DNA from: Ottelia alismoides
Lineage: Eukaryota; Streptophyta; Magnoliopsida; Alismatales; Hydrocharitaceae
Direction of reading: 5' to 3'
DNA length: 64,000 nucleotides
Assembly (NCBI GenBank): GCA_037367405.1
Contig: JAZKJV010008882.1
Coordinates: 2,170,001-2,234,000 of the forward strand
Positions 33,519 to 45,182 of this stretch are shown one piece after another (the first letter of the stretch is position 1; every line of letters starts with the position of its first letter). Below the pieces are notes generated by a model. The model saw nothing but the letters and a program-made list of their open reading frames with translations, was not told the origin of the DNA and ran no database searches. Position numbers and translations under genes: made by a program.

Positions 33519-36500
33519 ATTGTCGTGTACCTTTCTGACCAAGTAGGGTCCCTTCCATTTGCTCTGCAGCTTCCCTGGAAACAAACGAAGCCTCGCATCA
33601 AACAACCATACTCTCTGTCCAATCTCAAAATGCTTGTGGCTGATATGAGAATCATGCCACTCCTTCACTCTCTCCTTATACTGTAGGCTGTTTGAGAAAG
33701 CTGTATCTCTAAGCTCCTCCAGGGCAGCTAACTCTGCCCTCCTCTGGTCTCCTACACCATCTAGATCCATAAGAATATCTGTAACTGCCCAAAGTGACTT
33801 GTGCCTCAGCTCAACAGGTAAGTGGCACGGCTTGCCATATACGAGGCGAAAGGGAGATGTGCCCAATGGTGTCTTGAAAGAAGTCCTATATGCCCACAAG
33901 ACCGAGTCCAAAAGCTGTGACCAATCCTTTCGGTCAGGGCGGATGACTTTCTGCAAAATAGTCTTGATCTCCCTGTTCGAGACCTCGGCTAGACCATTCG
34001 TCTATGGATGGTAAGGAGTGGCAACACGATGGTCTATACTGAACTCACTAGCAAGGGCCTTTACCTGGTCGTTGATGAAATGAGACCCCCCATCAGAAAT
34101 CAGAACTCGTGGAACCCCGAACCGCGTGATGATGTGCTTCCTCAAAAATCTGCAAACTATCCTCGCATCAGCGGCTCGGGCGGGGATGGCCTCAACCCAA
34201 CGACTAACATAATCAACGGCCAACAGAATGTACTCAAATCCCTGACTCTTAGGGAATGGACCCATGAAATCGATGCCCCATGCGTCAAAAACCTCACAGA
34301 AGTGAATGGGCTGCATCGGCATCATATCACGTTGTCCATAAGTGCCCATCCTCTGACAGTCAGTACACCTCTTCACGAACTCATCAGAGTCCTTGAAGAG
34401 GGTAGGCCACCACAAGCCGAATTGGAGCACTTTCTGTGCCATTCTCCTCCCAGAATGATGTCCTCCTGCCTCAAGCTTGTGGCAGTAAGTGAGGACGCTA
34501 TGGTGTTCCTCCTGAGGAATACACCGACGCCAGACTCTATCCCCTCCTTCGTGGTAAAGGATGGGATCCTCCCAGTGGTAGGACTTGGCCCTCGCAAGGA
34601 AGGCCTCAAGCCTCTGCCTGGGCCAATCCTGTGGGACTTTCCCAGCAACGAGAAAGTTCACAAAATCGGCATACCACGGGAGTGAGGTGATAGCAAGGAT
34701 CGCCTCATCTGGGAAGGTATCTTGAATGGGATCAATCTGCTCAGACTCCTCAGGCTGCTCTAAACGGGAGAGGTGATCCGCCACCACATTCTTGACTCCA
34801 GGCTTATCCTTGATCTCAATGTCGAACTCCTGGAGTAGAAGGATCCATCTAGTCAGTCTGGCCTTGGCATCCTTCTTTTCCATGAGGTACCTGATGGCGG
34901 TGTGATCTGTGTACAAAGTCACTCTAGATCCAATGATATAAGATCGAAACTTATCCAGGGCGAACACTACGGCTAGCATCTCCTTCTCTGTGACCGTGTA
35001 ATTCCGCTGGGCGGAATCCAATGTGCGGCTAGCGTAGTGGATAGCAAACGGAACTCCGTCCCTCCTCTGTCCCAGCACTGTCCCTACGGCAAAATCGGAG
35101 GCGTCCGTCATGATCTCGAATGGGAGAGACCAATCAGGCGGCTGGAGAACAGGAGCCTCAATAACACATTGCTGGAGAGTCGCAAAGGACGAGAGACACT
35201 TGTCATCGACAAGAAACTCGGTGTCTTTCGTCAAGAGGTCAGTCAACGGTCGGGCAATCCTGCTGAAATCCTGAATAAATCTCCTATAAAATCCAACGTG
35301 CCCCAGGAATGACCGTAGCTGCCTCAAATTGGACGGCGGTGCGAGTTTTCTAATGACATCAACCTTGGCCGGATCAACCTCCATGCCCCTGTTGGAGATG
35401 ATGTGGCCAAGCACCGTCCCTTGAGTCACCATGAAGTGACTCTTCTCCCAAGATAGAACCAAATGGTACTCAATACATCGCTGGAGTACTCGGTCTAGGC
35501 AGTCAAGACAGGAGTCGAATCCGTCGCCGTAGACCGAGAAATCGTCCATGAAGACCTCCAAACACTCCCCTACCATGTCCGAAAAGATCGACAGCATGCA
35601 CCTCTGAAAAGTCGCAGGGGCATTGCATAGCCCAAATGGCATGCGTCGAAAGGCATATGTACCAAAGGGACAGGTAAAGGTGGTCTTCTCCTGATCCTCA
35701 GGAGCGATGGCCACCTGGTTGTAGCCCGAGTACCCATCCAGGAAGCAATAATGGCTCTTCCCTGCCAGTCTCTCAATGATCTGGTCAATAAAAGGCAGGG
35801 GGAAATGGTCCTTCTTGGTGGCCTGGTTGAGTCTCCTGTAGTCAACACAGACCCTCCAAGAGGTGGGTACTCATGTAGCAATCTCCTCTCCCGACTCACT
35901 GATCACAGTCGTGATGCCCGTCTTCTTGGGAACCACATGCAAGGGGCTAACCCACTTGGAGTCGGAAATGGGATAAGTAAAATCTGCACTCTACCATTTT
36001 GATATTTCCTTCATCACAACCTCTCTCAGGTTGGGGTTCAGCCGCCGCTGGAACTCACGCGACGGCTTCGCCCCCTCCTCGAGATAGATATGGTGGGAGC
36101 ACACTGATGGACTAATCCCATGGAGATCTGCTACGCTCCATCCGATTGCCTTGCGGTTCTTTTCAAGAACCCCCATCAAACAGGATTCCTGCTCTCCAGT
36201 CAGATCGGCAGAGATGACGACTGGGTACATCTCAGGCTCGCCCACAAGGAATCGATACTTCAACGAAGTAGGGAGCGGCTTCAGCTCTGGACAGCTGGGC
36301 GCTGGCAATTCTGGCTTCGGAAGAAAGTGTGTCAATGCTGCTAAGTCTGCCAAATCTGCCTGGGAGAAAGAAAGCGAACTCTCGCAAACTGGATCTGGAG
36401 AAGGCTGCTCAACTGTGCTGTCTCTGCTCTGCTCTGCATCTACCTCCTCCTCATCTGTAGGCTCAGGTGGACTCAGGTCTGGCATCTGATCAACGCAATC

Positions 36501-36542
36501 TGCCCAATCAGACTCTGAATCCAAGGGATCTGCATCAAACAA

Positions 36543-36587
36543 GGTGGCATCAATACCACCGTCACACAAGGTGGCCTCAGTACCACC
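36543..36587 (-). repeat. Mini-hairpin units in B pol linker
   Basis: Two units (36543-36560, 36570-36587), both GGT/ACC type, of the same 18-bp motif as in the gag linker but about 1.1 kb further along the element, past the retropepsin. Confidence 0.8.
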
Positions 36588-36862
36588 ATCACTAGAAACT
36601 GTGTCGCGGTCGAGAACCGGCTCTGCTGCCTCTACTGTATCCTGGACCAGGGTTGTGCTCTCCAAGCTCTCCTCTGCTATCATCTCGGCATCAACTGTGT
36701 CTGAAAATGAGAGGATGGCCTGTGTTGCAGGATCTGCCCATGCTGCCTCATCGTCTGTGATCACAAAGTCACAGTCCTGGTGGATGTCTGGCTCTGCGTC
36801 TGTCAGCTGCTCTGAATCGGTGTTGGCCTCTGAGTGTGCTCTCTCTAGCTCTGTAGTCCTCG

Positions 36863-37212
36863 ACCGTCTCTATTTGTATACTCTCGCCCTCGACGCGAAA
36901 GTACACCTTCCCGCTATCATGATCAGTCACCGCTTTGGATGTGGCCAAGAACGGACGACCAAGGATGATGGGGGTATCGGCCACTGAATCAGGGATCTCC
37001 ATGTCCAACACTACGAAGTCCACGGGGAATTTCAGGCCCTGAATCGTGACGATAACATCTCGCAACAACCCATTCGGCCTCTTGACAGATCGATCAGCGA
37101 ACTGAAGGACTGTCCTGCTCTGTCGAAGAGTGCCCAACTCGAAGCGGTCGAGAAGGGCTGCCGGAAGGAGGTTGATCAACGATCCGCTATCCAATAGAGT
37201 CCGGTCAAACCT
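36863..37212 (-). pseudogene. Element B retropepsin
   Basis: The frame contains FDRT at the edge, then LLDSGSLINLLP with the catalytic D-S-G, LQFADRSVKRPNG, VDFVVLDMEIP and ILGRPFLA, the standard order of plant retropepsins. The upstream frame ends in a TAG at 37213-37215, where C has a sense codon, so gag and protease are separated by a nonsense mutation. Near 36850-36865 a net +1/-2 change relative to C shifts the frame into the pol linker. Confidence 0.88.
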
Positions 37213-40200
37213 CTACTCACTAATCTGGCATCTGACATACAGGGCCCCTGAATCTGGCCTCTTGGCTGGCAGACGGTTCTGGATCGCAAAACACGTGGCT
37301 TTCGTCAGCACATGAATCTCTGAAGTGTGGTTCCTCCTCCTCCTCCTCCTGACTGTGGTCCTATCTCTCAAAGATCGCTGAAGAAGGGGGATGTGCTGCA
37401 AAGCCTCCTGGAGGGTCAGCTGGATGTGGAATCTATCGATCATGCTCTGACTGAACTCCTCCTGCTCTCTCTTTTTTGGATCATTTTCTTTTTTCTTCCT
37501 CTTCCCCATCTGAAGGGCTCTAGGGAAGGGGATCACAGGGTCCTTCGCAGATGAAGGACTAGGAAAAGGCCTAGACGGCTCGACGACCGGATCCACACAT
37601 ACATCAAGCACCACAGTGGGACCAGAAGAAACTAAACCTTTTTCTTTATTCACAACAGTGTTCTGAGATACATGAGAATGAGGAAAAACATCCGATCTCT
37701 CTATACAAACACCGGTGGCCTCAGTACCACCTCTGGCTGGCTCTGTAACTGGACGTCTCGCGGCCTCAGTACCGCGGGCTGGATCGGCTCCTCGGGTGGC
37801 ATCAGCACCACCTCTTCGAACTGGTGAAGCGGCGGCCTCAGTACCGCCGGTGGAATCAGCATCCTTGGTGGCATCAGTACCACCATCATCATCATGTGCG
37901 GCCTCAGTACCGCTCTCCTCCTCCTCATCTGGCACCCTGGGTGGATCCTCGAGTCGTCGCTCAGATGAGGCGCCGCCTGCTGGTGTCCTACCGCTCCTAA
38001 GTGTAACAAAATCAGCATCAAATAGATTCGAAGATGTATCATCAAATGGATCACTAGGAGTGGTATGCTCAGTGTCAACTACCTGCTCAGACTTCCTCTT
38101 CAGGCTGTTCGGATTCGGCTCTATCTGTGCAGGGATGGCGGCCTTCCCTCTCATCAGGTCCCGCATCTCCTGGCGGAACTCGTCCATCTCCCGTCTGAAT
38201 GTAGCCTGCTGGTCCGTGAGGAGGCGGGCTATGTCATCCAAGGTGGGGCTCTCATGGGAGCCCGACGGGTAGCCTCTCTGGTAGTGAGGCTGCTGGAACT
38301 GGTGCTGCTGCTGCTGAGAGGGGTAGGAGGGGGGATGCTGCTGGTGTGCCTGGTGAGCCTGCTGCTCACGTCTCCAAGACTGTCCCTGCTGCTGATAGGG
38401 ATGAGGAACGAAGGATGTCTGCTGCTGTGGCTGGTGGGCTGGGGGCTGCTGTTGCTGGTGATCTCTCTGCTGGCTATACTGCCCTCCCTGACCGGATGAC
38501 TGCTGCTGGGGCTGGGTACCTCCACTGCCCCACCTGAATCCGGGATGGTCTCGTCGGATCCCAGGCTGGGGGCGGTCATACCAAATCCCATTGACATCCA
38601 TCAACGGCTCTGCATCGTAGGGGGCTGGCGGGAGTACTGCCAGAGGCTGATCCGGCTGGTAGACCACCATCTGCATGTCTGGAGATGGTGGGGACTGGTA
38701 GGTGGGTTGCGGCTGCTGGTACGGCTCCGCCTGTACAAGATGAACCTATCTAGGCTGCTGTAGGGAGCTGGAGTGCTGGGACGAGCTGCTGCTGCCGCCG
38801 GTATCGCCTCGCGACTGAAGACGGGGCTGTGAAGCCGTCTGTGCCTCCTGGAGACACATGAGCTGGGTCTTCATGTCGCTCAGAGTCTGTGCCATCTGCT
38901 CCATCTGCGTGATACCCTGGCACTGCTTCTTCTCAATCAGCTCCATGCGGTCCAACTTCTCGCTAATGATACCCATGTCCGCAGCGGACGACTCTACCTG
39001 TGCTGCTGCGACTGCGGACGAACTAGATGGACCTGCATCGACCCGTGCTATCCTCTGGTACTGCACGGATCCTGGCTGCTGCTGGGGTCTCCCCTGTGTG
39101 TACAACCGGGTCTGGGACATCACCATGTAGTTCTCGGCCATCTCCTCGAAAATGGTCCAGACCTGGTTGTGATCCTTGTCAAAATAGGACCCGCCGCAAG
39201 AAGCATTCACCAGGCCCTGGAGCTCTGGTGTCAACCCGCTAAAGAAGCTCTGCACAAGGTTCGGCTTCGTGATGTCGTGGTGCGGGCATCGGTCTGTGAG
39301 CTCTCGGAACCTCTCCCATGCCTCAAGGAATTGCTCGTTGGGGAGCATGGAGAAGTTGCTGATCAGGGCCCTCGCTGCATTCGTCCGCCCGAGTGGATAG
39401 TACTTGTTCAAGTACTCGGTGCGGAGCTGCTCCCAGGTGTAGACAAACTTCCCCAGATGCTTCAGCCAGGTGGCTGCTCTATCTGCCAGTGAAAAGGGGA
39501 AGGCGATCATCCGAATCGTATCCTGGTCCACATGGCGGTCGTGGACAGTACTGCAAATCATCAAGAACTCCTGGAGGTGGAGATGGGGCTCCTCGGTGGC
39601 AAGTCCGTGAAAACGGGGAAGCATCTGCAGGGTGTTCGGGGGGAACTTGAAGTCCCCCACGATAGCAGGCACCACTACCCAATGATGCATCAGTGTAGAT
39701 CCGGGGTTGTGCAACTCCCGCATCGGTCTCGGTGGTCCTCCTGCCGCAGCGGCTGCCGCTGCGGCGGCTGCGGCTGTTGCTGCTGCTGCGGCTGCTGCGG
39801 CTCGTGCCTCTGCATCTGGTTCGTCCTCAGGCTCGCTCTGATCTCTCTCTGCTCTGAGTCGCTCCAACTCTCTCCTCATCTCAATCATAAAAGCTCCCTG
39901 ATCTCTCAACTGCTGCTGAATTGTCTCTAAAGAGGCAATCAGGGTGGAGTTGATCGCTCCCTGGTCCAGGACAAAATGCTGATCTCCTCGTGGACCTCCG
40001 GAGTGATCCTCAGAACTGCCGGCCATGATATCTGCAAAATCAAATGAGCCCAACTCAGGTGCTGTCAAATCTGCTAATCTCTCCTCGGGCTCATGTCTCT
40101 CAGTACCAAAAGAAAGGGGATCGAGGGGGAACAGGGCGGAGTCGTACTCGGGCTCGGAGAGCTGGTCTCGGCTCTCGCGGGCCAACCTAGATGATCGGGT

Positions 40201-40257
40201 AGACGTGCCCGAAAGCGGTGCAGCCAGAGGCTGCCTAAGAGAGCGTCTACCCATCAT
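37213..40257 (-). pseudogene. Element B gag and gag-pro linker
   Basis: I start at the ATG at 40257 (MMGRRSLR), because the same start is kept in C at 54235 while upstream codons differ. Features in order: Ser/Arg-rich N-terminus; an alanine run of about 25 residues (about 39740-39810); the Athila capsid core (EEPHLHLQEF, AFPFSLADRAATWLKHLG, YPLGRTNAARALISNF, ERFRELTDRCPHHDI, NLVQSFFSGLTPELQGLVN); a coiled-coil-like Met/Glu/Lys stretch; TAG at 38746-38748; a Gln-rich segment (38560-38290); and a linker with 12-residue repeats around GGTEA (37914-37714). No CCHC zinc knuckle is visible. The same frame continues past the TAG. Confidence 0.88.
37714..37914 (-). repeat. 36-bp-period mini-hairpin array in B gag linker
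   Basis: Six 18-bp units, at 37714-37731, 37759-37776, 37795-37812, 37831-37848, 37867-37884 and 37897-37914. Plus-strand form is NNNGG-CCTCAGTA-CCN'N'N'. The outer triplets are GGT/ACC, CGC/GCG, GGT/ACC, GGC/GCC, GGT/ACC and TGC/GCT, so five of six pair perfectly. On the coding strand the units encode X-G-T/A-E/D-A-X'. Two further units are at 36543-36560 and 36570-36587 in the pol linker. Confidence 0.85.
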
Positions 40258-41621
40258 CTTGATCTGGCGAGTAGTGCGGATGAGATCTGGAGAAACTATG
40301 ATCACAAAACAAAACCCTCGGTTCACCAACGCAACGCGAGCTGAAGACCGTGAAAGTTCGGTCAAATTATCTTGTCGATTTTATTAGGTGAACACACAAA
40401 ATATCAGAGCGCTTACGTGACCTGTTAGGATACCCGATGCTTCCCCAACCGACTGGCCCGCACGGAAGAGTCGGTAATCAGTCGGGACTAGCACCGGAGG
40501 GCTCTACCTAGGGTACGGGTCACTCTCTCGCGCATCCAAACCATACAATGAGTGGGTTGCTCTCCCAAGACAAAATTTTTAGGGTGAGCGTCTTTTAAGA
40601 TCAGTAGTGTTAACCAGTCCCAATTTTATGGTTTTTCTTTTTAATATTTTTCAAATAGCAAACAAACGCCTAACGAATTTCTCGGTTCTCCTGGTTATTA
40701 AGTCCAAAACAGGGGGGAGAAGACGAAAAAGCCGATGCACGATAAATCAATGATGCATGCAAAGTAAGGAAGGCGTACCTGACTCCAGCGCTCTACATGC
40801 AATATGATCCGCGCATAAATGTAAAGACAGGAAATAAACTACCTAAATGATGCAGGCGGAAAACCGAGGCCCTAAACAGCAGTGCTACTCGAAAGAACAG
40901 CTAGCCGACCACCAGCCTCCAATCCAAAAGGTCCGGTCTAGACCCACCCCTCCTCTTCTCGACAGGTCGAGTTCAGGAGTAGCGCTTGACGGGGTGGGCT
41001 CGCGGTGCGTAGGCTCGGAGATGATGAAACGGCTATTTTATTATTATTTTTATTATAGGTCCAATTATAGCACTATAGGAACATGCAATTATATTAGGGT
41101 GTTTGGATCCTATGAGTTACGTCACAATCAAGCAGAAAATCCTACTGCTAGGGGCTCGATCAAAAACCGCGTAAACACCGGAAAAGGCAGTAAAAAGGAA
41201 AGAAAACGAAGCCGCGTAAAAAGCCGCGAAAAACTCCTAAGGGTCCCCCGAGCACACCGGTGCTCGGCGAAACAGACCCTGCTAAATGTTCAAGCCAAGT
41301 CCAAGTCCAGTCTGAGTCACTGTATTATTACAACAATAATAGTCAAATAAAACCTAATCTAACCTCGCCCACTCAACTCTCTCTCTCGCTCTCTCCTGCG
41401 GCTCCGTGCAGAAGGGAGCCGCCTCCGAGTCTCGTGGTTACGTCGGCTTCTCGAAATCGGCCGCCTCGATCCTCGGGCCCTCGCAAGAAAAAGAGACAAG
41501 TGGTCAGTCTAAATTATTATAAAAATGTCAGGAAAAATATGTATATCTACAGAAATCTATACAAAAAGCCGTGAAAAGGAAAACCGCAGAAAAACTCAAG
41601 AAAAACGACTACTAAGCCGTG
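40258..41621 (-). other. Element B 5' leader
   Basis: About 1.36 kb between primer site and gag start, no supported gene. Blocks shared with C: TCGAGTTCAGGAGTAGCGCTTGA (about 40965-40990) and GGTCCGGTCTAGACCC; shared with A: GCCCCTAGCAGTAGGATTTT and GATTGTGACGTAA (minus strand, about 41120-41155). Confidence 0.7.
41058..41110 (-). other. Conserved leader stem-loop, B copy
   Basis: Minus strand ATCCAAACACCCTAAT...TGTTCCTATAGTG...AATTGGACC; TCCAA pairs with TTGGA. Matches the structures in A, C and D. Confidence 0.5.
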
Positions 41622-41639
41622 CTCCCCGGTAACGGCGCC
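41622..41639 (-). other. Primer-binding site of B, tRNA-Asp type
   Basis: Minus strand TGGCGCCGTTACCGGGGA, one mismatch to the canonical site. Confidence 0.92.
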
Positions 41640-41643
41640 ATTC

Positions 41644-44600
41644 TGACGACAAGCCTGATCACTCGGGTATAAGGTACTAGAAATAGGTCGTCGCGACCCA
41701 AGTGATCAGACCGTGTCGATCAAGAAAAATGAACCACTCAAGACAGATAAAATCGATCAAAACACGAATAGCGGTCCTGCTATTGGATTAACCTGGTATA
41801 GCACCCAGGGTCGAACTCAAGGAGCACGGGTTGGCCTCTCGGTCTACGAAGTAGTCTAAAAGAGAAAATCTTTTTAGTGGTTTTTAATTTGTTTTATATT
41901 TTTTTTGGATTTTTAATGTGTAAAGAGAATAAGAAAAGTGAAGAAATACACACTTCAACAATTTATTCAAAGCATCAAAAATCAACCAAAAATTGGAATA
42001 AAAATATTTTTTTGTATTTTATATTTTGTAGTGTTTTTGGTGAATTTTTGAGGATTTTCTGATGTTTATTTTATTTTCTAAAAATCAAAAAGTGAAGCAA
42101 ACAGTGGGTACTGTCCAGCCGAGCCAAAAAGCCCTAGATAAAATATCTAAGGGCCTTAAAATGGCCTGGAGGTAATTTTCCTGTAAGGTAGGTAAGACAA
42201 GGGAAAATTTAGATACCAATTTTATTATTTTTGGGTTTTTAATTTATTTATGAGATTTTTTATGGGTTTTTGAGTGTTTTTAAGTTTTTAGTGTTTTCCA
42301 GTGGTGAAAAATAGCCAAAACTGGCTAGAAAATCAAACTAAGCAAGCTAAACAGTAGACAATTTTTATAGAATTTTTATTGAGTTTTTATATTTTTTTTG
42401 TGATTTTTCAAACTAGACAGTGACAAAAATAGAGGTTTTTGAATTTTTAAAAATACCAAACAAAATCAAAAATGTCCTCAAAAATCCTAAAAAATCCTAC
42501 ACCATGGCAGGAGCCATGTGTCAAATTTTCGTGGGATTTGGAGGAGTTTTGATATTCTATTCAAAAATAAAGATAGGGCACTGTGCATAGGGACCAAAGT
42601 GCAAATACCCAAAGTTCTAGGGGTCCTGGTGCAAAATACCCAGCAAAACACGCGCCACGCGCGTGCCTGGGGCACTCAGGGACCTAAATGTAAGAAAAAT
42701 AAATCCCGAGGACTTATTGGTAACAGGTACCAAAAGTCCAGGGGGCTTATATGCAAATAACCCAAAAAATATCGCACATGCTCAAATAAACCACGCACAG
42801 GGGTATAAATGCAAATATCTAAAAACTTTCATTCATTTAATAACATCCAGAACTGCAAGGGTCTCTACTGCAAATAACCCAAACAAATCACGTGTCGATG
42901 CACGTGTCCACAACTGGTAGGGGTATAAATGCAAATAAACTAAAGCTCGGGGTCCACTATGCAAATAAACCTAAAACTAAACAACTGACTTTAATATTTA
43001 CAGGAGTAAAACGAAATAAAATAAAGACAGGGGCCTAAGGGTAAATTACCCTTTATTAAGCGCGCCACGTGGAGATCTGACGGCTGCGGATGGTGGGCGC
43101 TCCGGATCGTCTCTCCTCGGATCGAGCGGTGCTGGTGGCTCCAAGGATGGACGATGATCAAAACTAGAGCGAGGGTGAGGCGATCGACGGGAACTGGAGG
43201 TCCTGGATGAACGGGTGGCCAGCGAACTTCGCCGGCCTCGTGGACGCGCTCCCGGCCTCCTCTGCTGCGCCTAAGGATCGGAGAAACTCCGGCGTGTCTG
43301 TGCGCAGCTACTGATGCCCTCCGATGGTCCAGCCGAGCTCGGGTGAGCTCCGGCGAGGGTGGCGGAGGTGAGGCTCCTGGTCTGAACGGCAAAAGGCCTC
43401 AGATGACCTGTATTGGACCTGCAAAGCAACCCAGAAGACTCGCAGGTCGAGGGCAAAGTGCCCCGACCCGGTTAGGCGAGGTGGGGGTGGCTGGTGCGTC
43501 GGGACGACGAGCTCCGGCGAAGGTGGTGGACGGAGGAGCTCAGTTCCCAGCTCCTGTGCGAGCTGGGTTGAGTGAGTGGGTGGAGAAGGTGCGTCGGACG
43601 AAGGCGAACGTGATGGTCGATTCCGATGATCGAGATAGGTGGCGGGATGGTCGGAATCAAAGAATACGACGGCGGCGCGAATTGGGCGAAAATAGAAATT
43701 AAAGGAAACGGCGGAGCTACAGGGGTACCTGGGTGAACGGAGAGACTGGGAAGGAGCTGGGGATGCTCCTGGTCATCGCCTCGAGGATCGTCTCGGTCCG
43801 AGGCTCGAAGCTCACGCTGGTGGCGGAGCTGCGGCGGCTACGTCTCCGGATCGATGGAATACTCCTCCTCTCCTCGATGCAACAGGCTCAGGCGCGAGCT
43901 GTCACCTCACACACTCTCTGGAGCTCACAGGAGAAGAAGGCGAATGGCCAAAGATCATGAAAATGGGTGGCGGAGCTCGCTTAGGTACGCTGGAGGGGTC
44001 CGACTAAGACTGGCTCGGGTAGGTCGATGAGGAGCGCGGATCCCAAGGTGTGTGTTCGGCGAGGATGTCGGATGTGGGAGGATCAAAACGGAGCCGGGGT
44101 TTAGTGGAATAGGGATCGGGTTGAGCGGGTAAAAATCTGAGAAGTCGGGTCCAGCGCTCAGACCCGCGGAAGGTGGTCCTGGGGGGGGGGGGGGTAGTTG
44201 ACCGGGCGGTCAACATCCCCAGGACCCAATGGGATTCGACCACGTGGCTGGATCTTGAAGTGACAAATAAGGGTAGCTAGGGGCCGAATTTGCAAAAACT
44301 CCAAACACAAAATATTTTTATTTTATTTTTTTTCTATTTTTAGTGATTTTTAATTAATTTTTGGGAATAAAAATAAGGTATATACATAGTATGTACTATA
44401 TAGGTATATGTACACAATTAAGGTTTTTGATTTTTTTGATTTTTAATTATTATTTTTATGCAATTTTATTCCTATTTTATATTTTATTTATTTATATTAT
44501 AAAATAAGGAATAAAAGGGTGTTTTTATTTTATTTTTCTTATTTATATACATAGGTAAAATAAATATATATGTACATCTATATACATGGTATATGTACAA

Positions 44601-45177
44601 TGTATTTTTGTATTTTTAATTTTGCTCTTTTTATTTTGTTTTTGTTCTAATTCTTTTTATTTTATTTATTTACAATATATAATATAGAATATTTACAAAA
44701 AGTTTGGAAAATAATTTTATTTATTTACAAGGTTAAATAAATATATAGATGTGGTTTATGTACATGATGAAAGGGGTATTTTAATTCTTTTTGATTTTTA
44801 ACTTTTTCTTTTGGTTTTTATATTTTATAAATATATACAGGTATTTACAAGCATATTTTTGGTGAGGAAAATATCTTTATTTTATTTACATAAATATTTA
44901 CACATGAGCCCCTATCTCCCTCTACTTTGGCTTTTATGCGGTCAGGCCCATGTTGAGCCCTCCCTTGGGTTAGGTTGCTCAATATTTATTCTAAATATTT
45001 CCCTCTTTTCCTTTTTAATCTTTGTTCTTTTATTTTTGCACAAAAACATGCTAATTATAGGTTTTTACACAATGCATGCTTTTAGTAATTATTTGTATTT
45101 ACACATATCTACATGTATTTGCAAAGGTTTTTGTAGCTAAAATATAAGAATAAAGAGTGATGAATGAGTATTCATCA
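41644..45177 (-). mobile_element. Element B 5' LTR
   Basis: 3534 bp, termini as in the 3' copy; differs by scattered substitutions and a few small deletions. It has the same 14-base G run (44181-44194) and W-box palindrome (44197-44214). The TATA box seen in the solo LTR (CGTATAAAGCCG) corresponds to CGTACCTAAGCG in both B LTRs, so the box is altered in the family copy that gave rise to B. Confidence 0.93.
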
Positions 45178-45182
45178 TCCAT
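45178..45182. repeat. TSD of element B, right copy (TCCAT)
   Basis: Exact copy of 15744-15748; element C resumes here. Confidence 0.92.

Larger units (their letters stand above)
33514..36862 (-). pseudogene. Element B pol: RT, RNase H, integrase (broken)
   Basis: On the minus strand one frame runs from about 36860 to the A insertion. Order: acidic linker (36764-36100), RT with TPWVDYR-type entry (lost start), [19 protein letters not shown] and the catalytic [11 protein letters not shown] (about 35545), RNase H ([22 protein letters not shown]), integrase zinc finger ([12 protein letters not shown] ... CTDC), and DDE core ([25 protein letters not shown]), then the GPY-like WKGPYLVRKV. Nonsense codons lie at 35991-35993 (TAG), 35871-35873 (TGA) and 34002-34004 (TAG). 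The tail is displaced to 21378-21497 by element A. Athila assignment rests on these motifs and the Asp primer site. Confidence 0.93.
15749..45177 (-). mobile_element. Element B: Athila-like autonomous-type LTR retrotransposon
   Basis: A pair of highly similar LTRs (15749-19298 and 41644-45177), an exact 5-bp TSD, a tRNA-Asp primer site and a gag-pro-pol region on the minus strand define this element. It is interrupted in the integrase tail by element A (TSD CTACC). The reading frame has at least five nonsense codons and one frameshift, so it is no longer able to move by itself. The solo LTR at 4371 is of the same family. Confidence 0.93.

Noticed and set aside
33447..33686. Plus-strand frames opposite B's pol
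   Set aside because: They are shadows of the integrase and RT reading frames on the minus strand.
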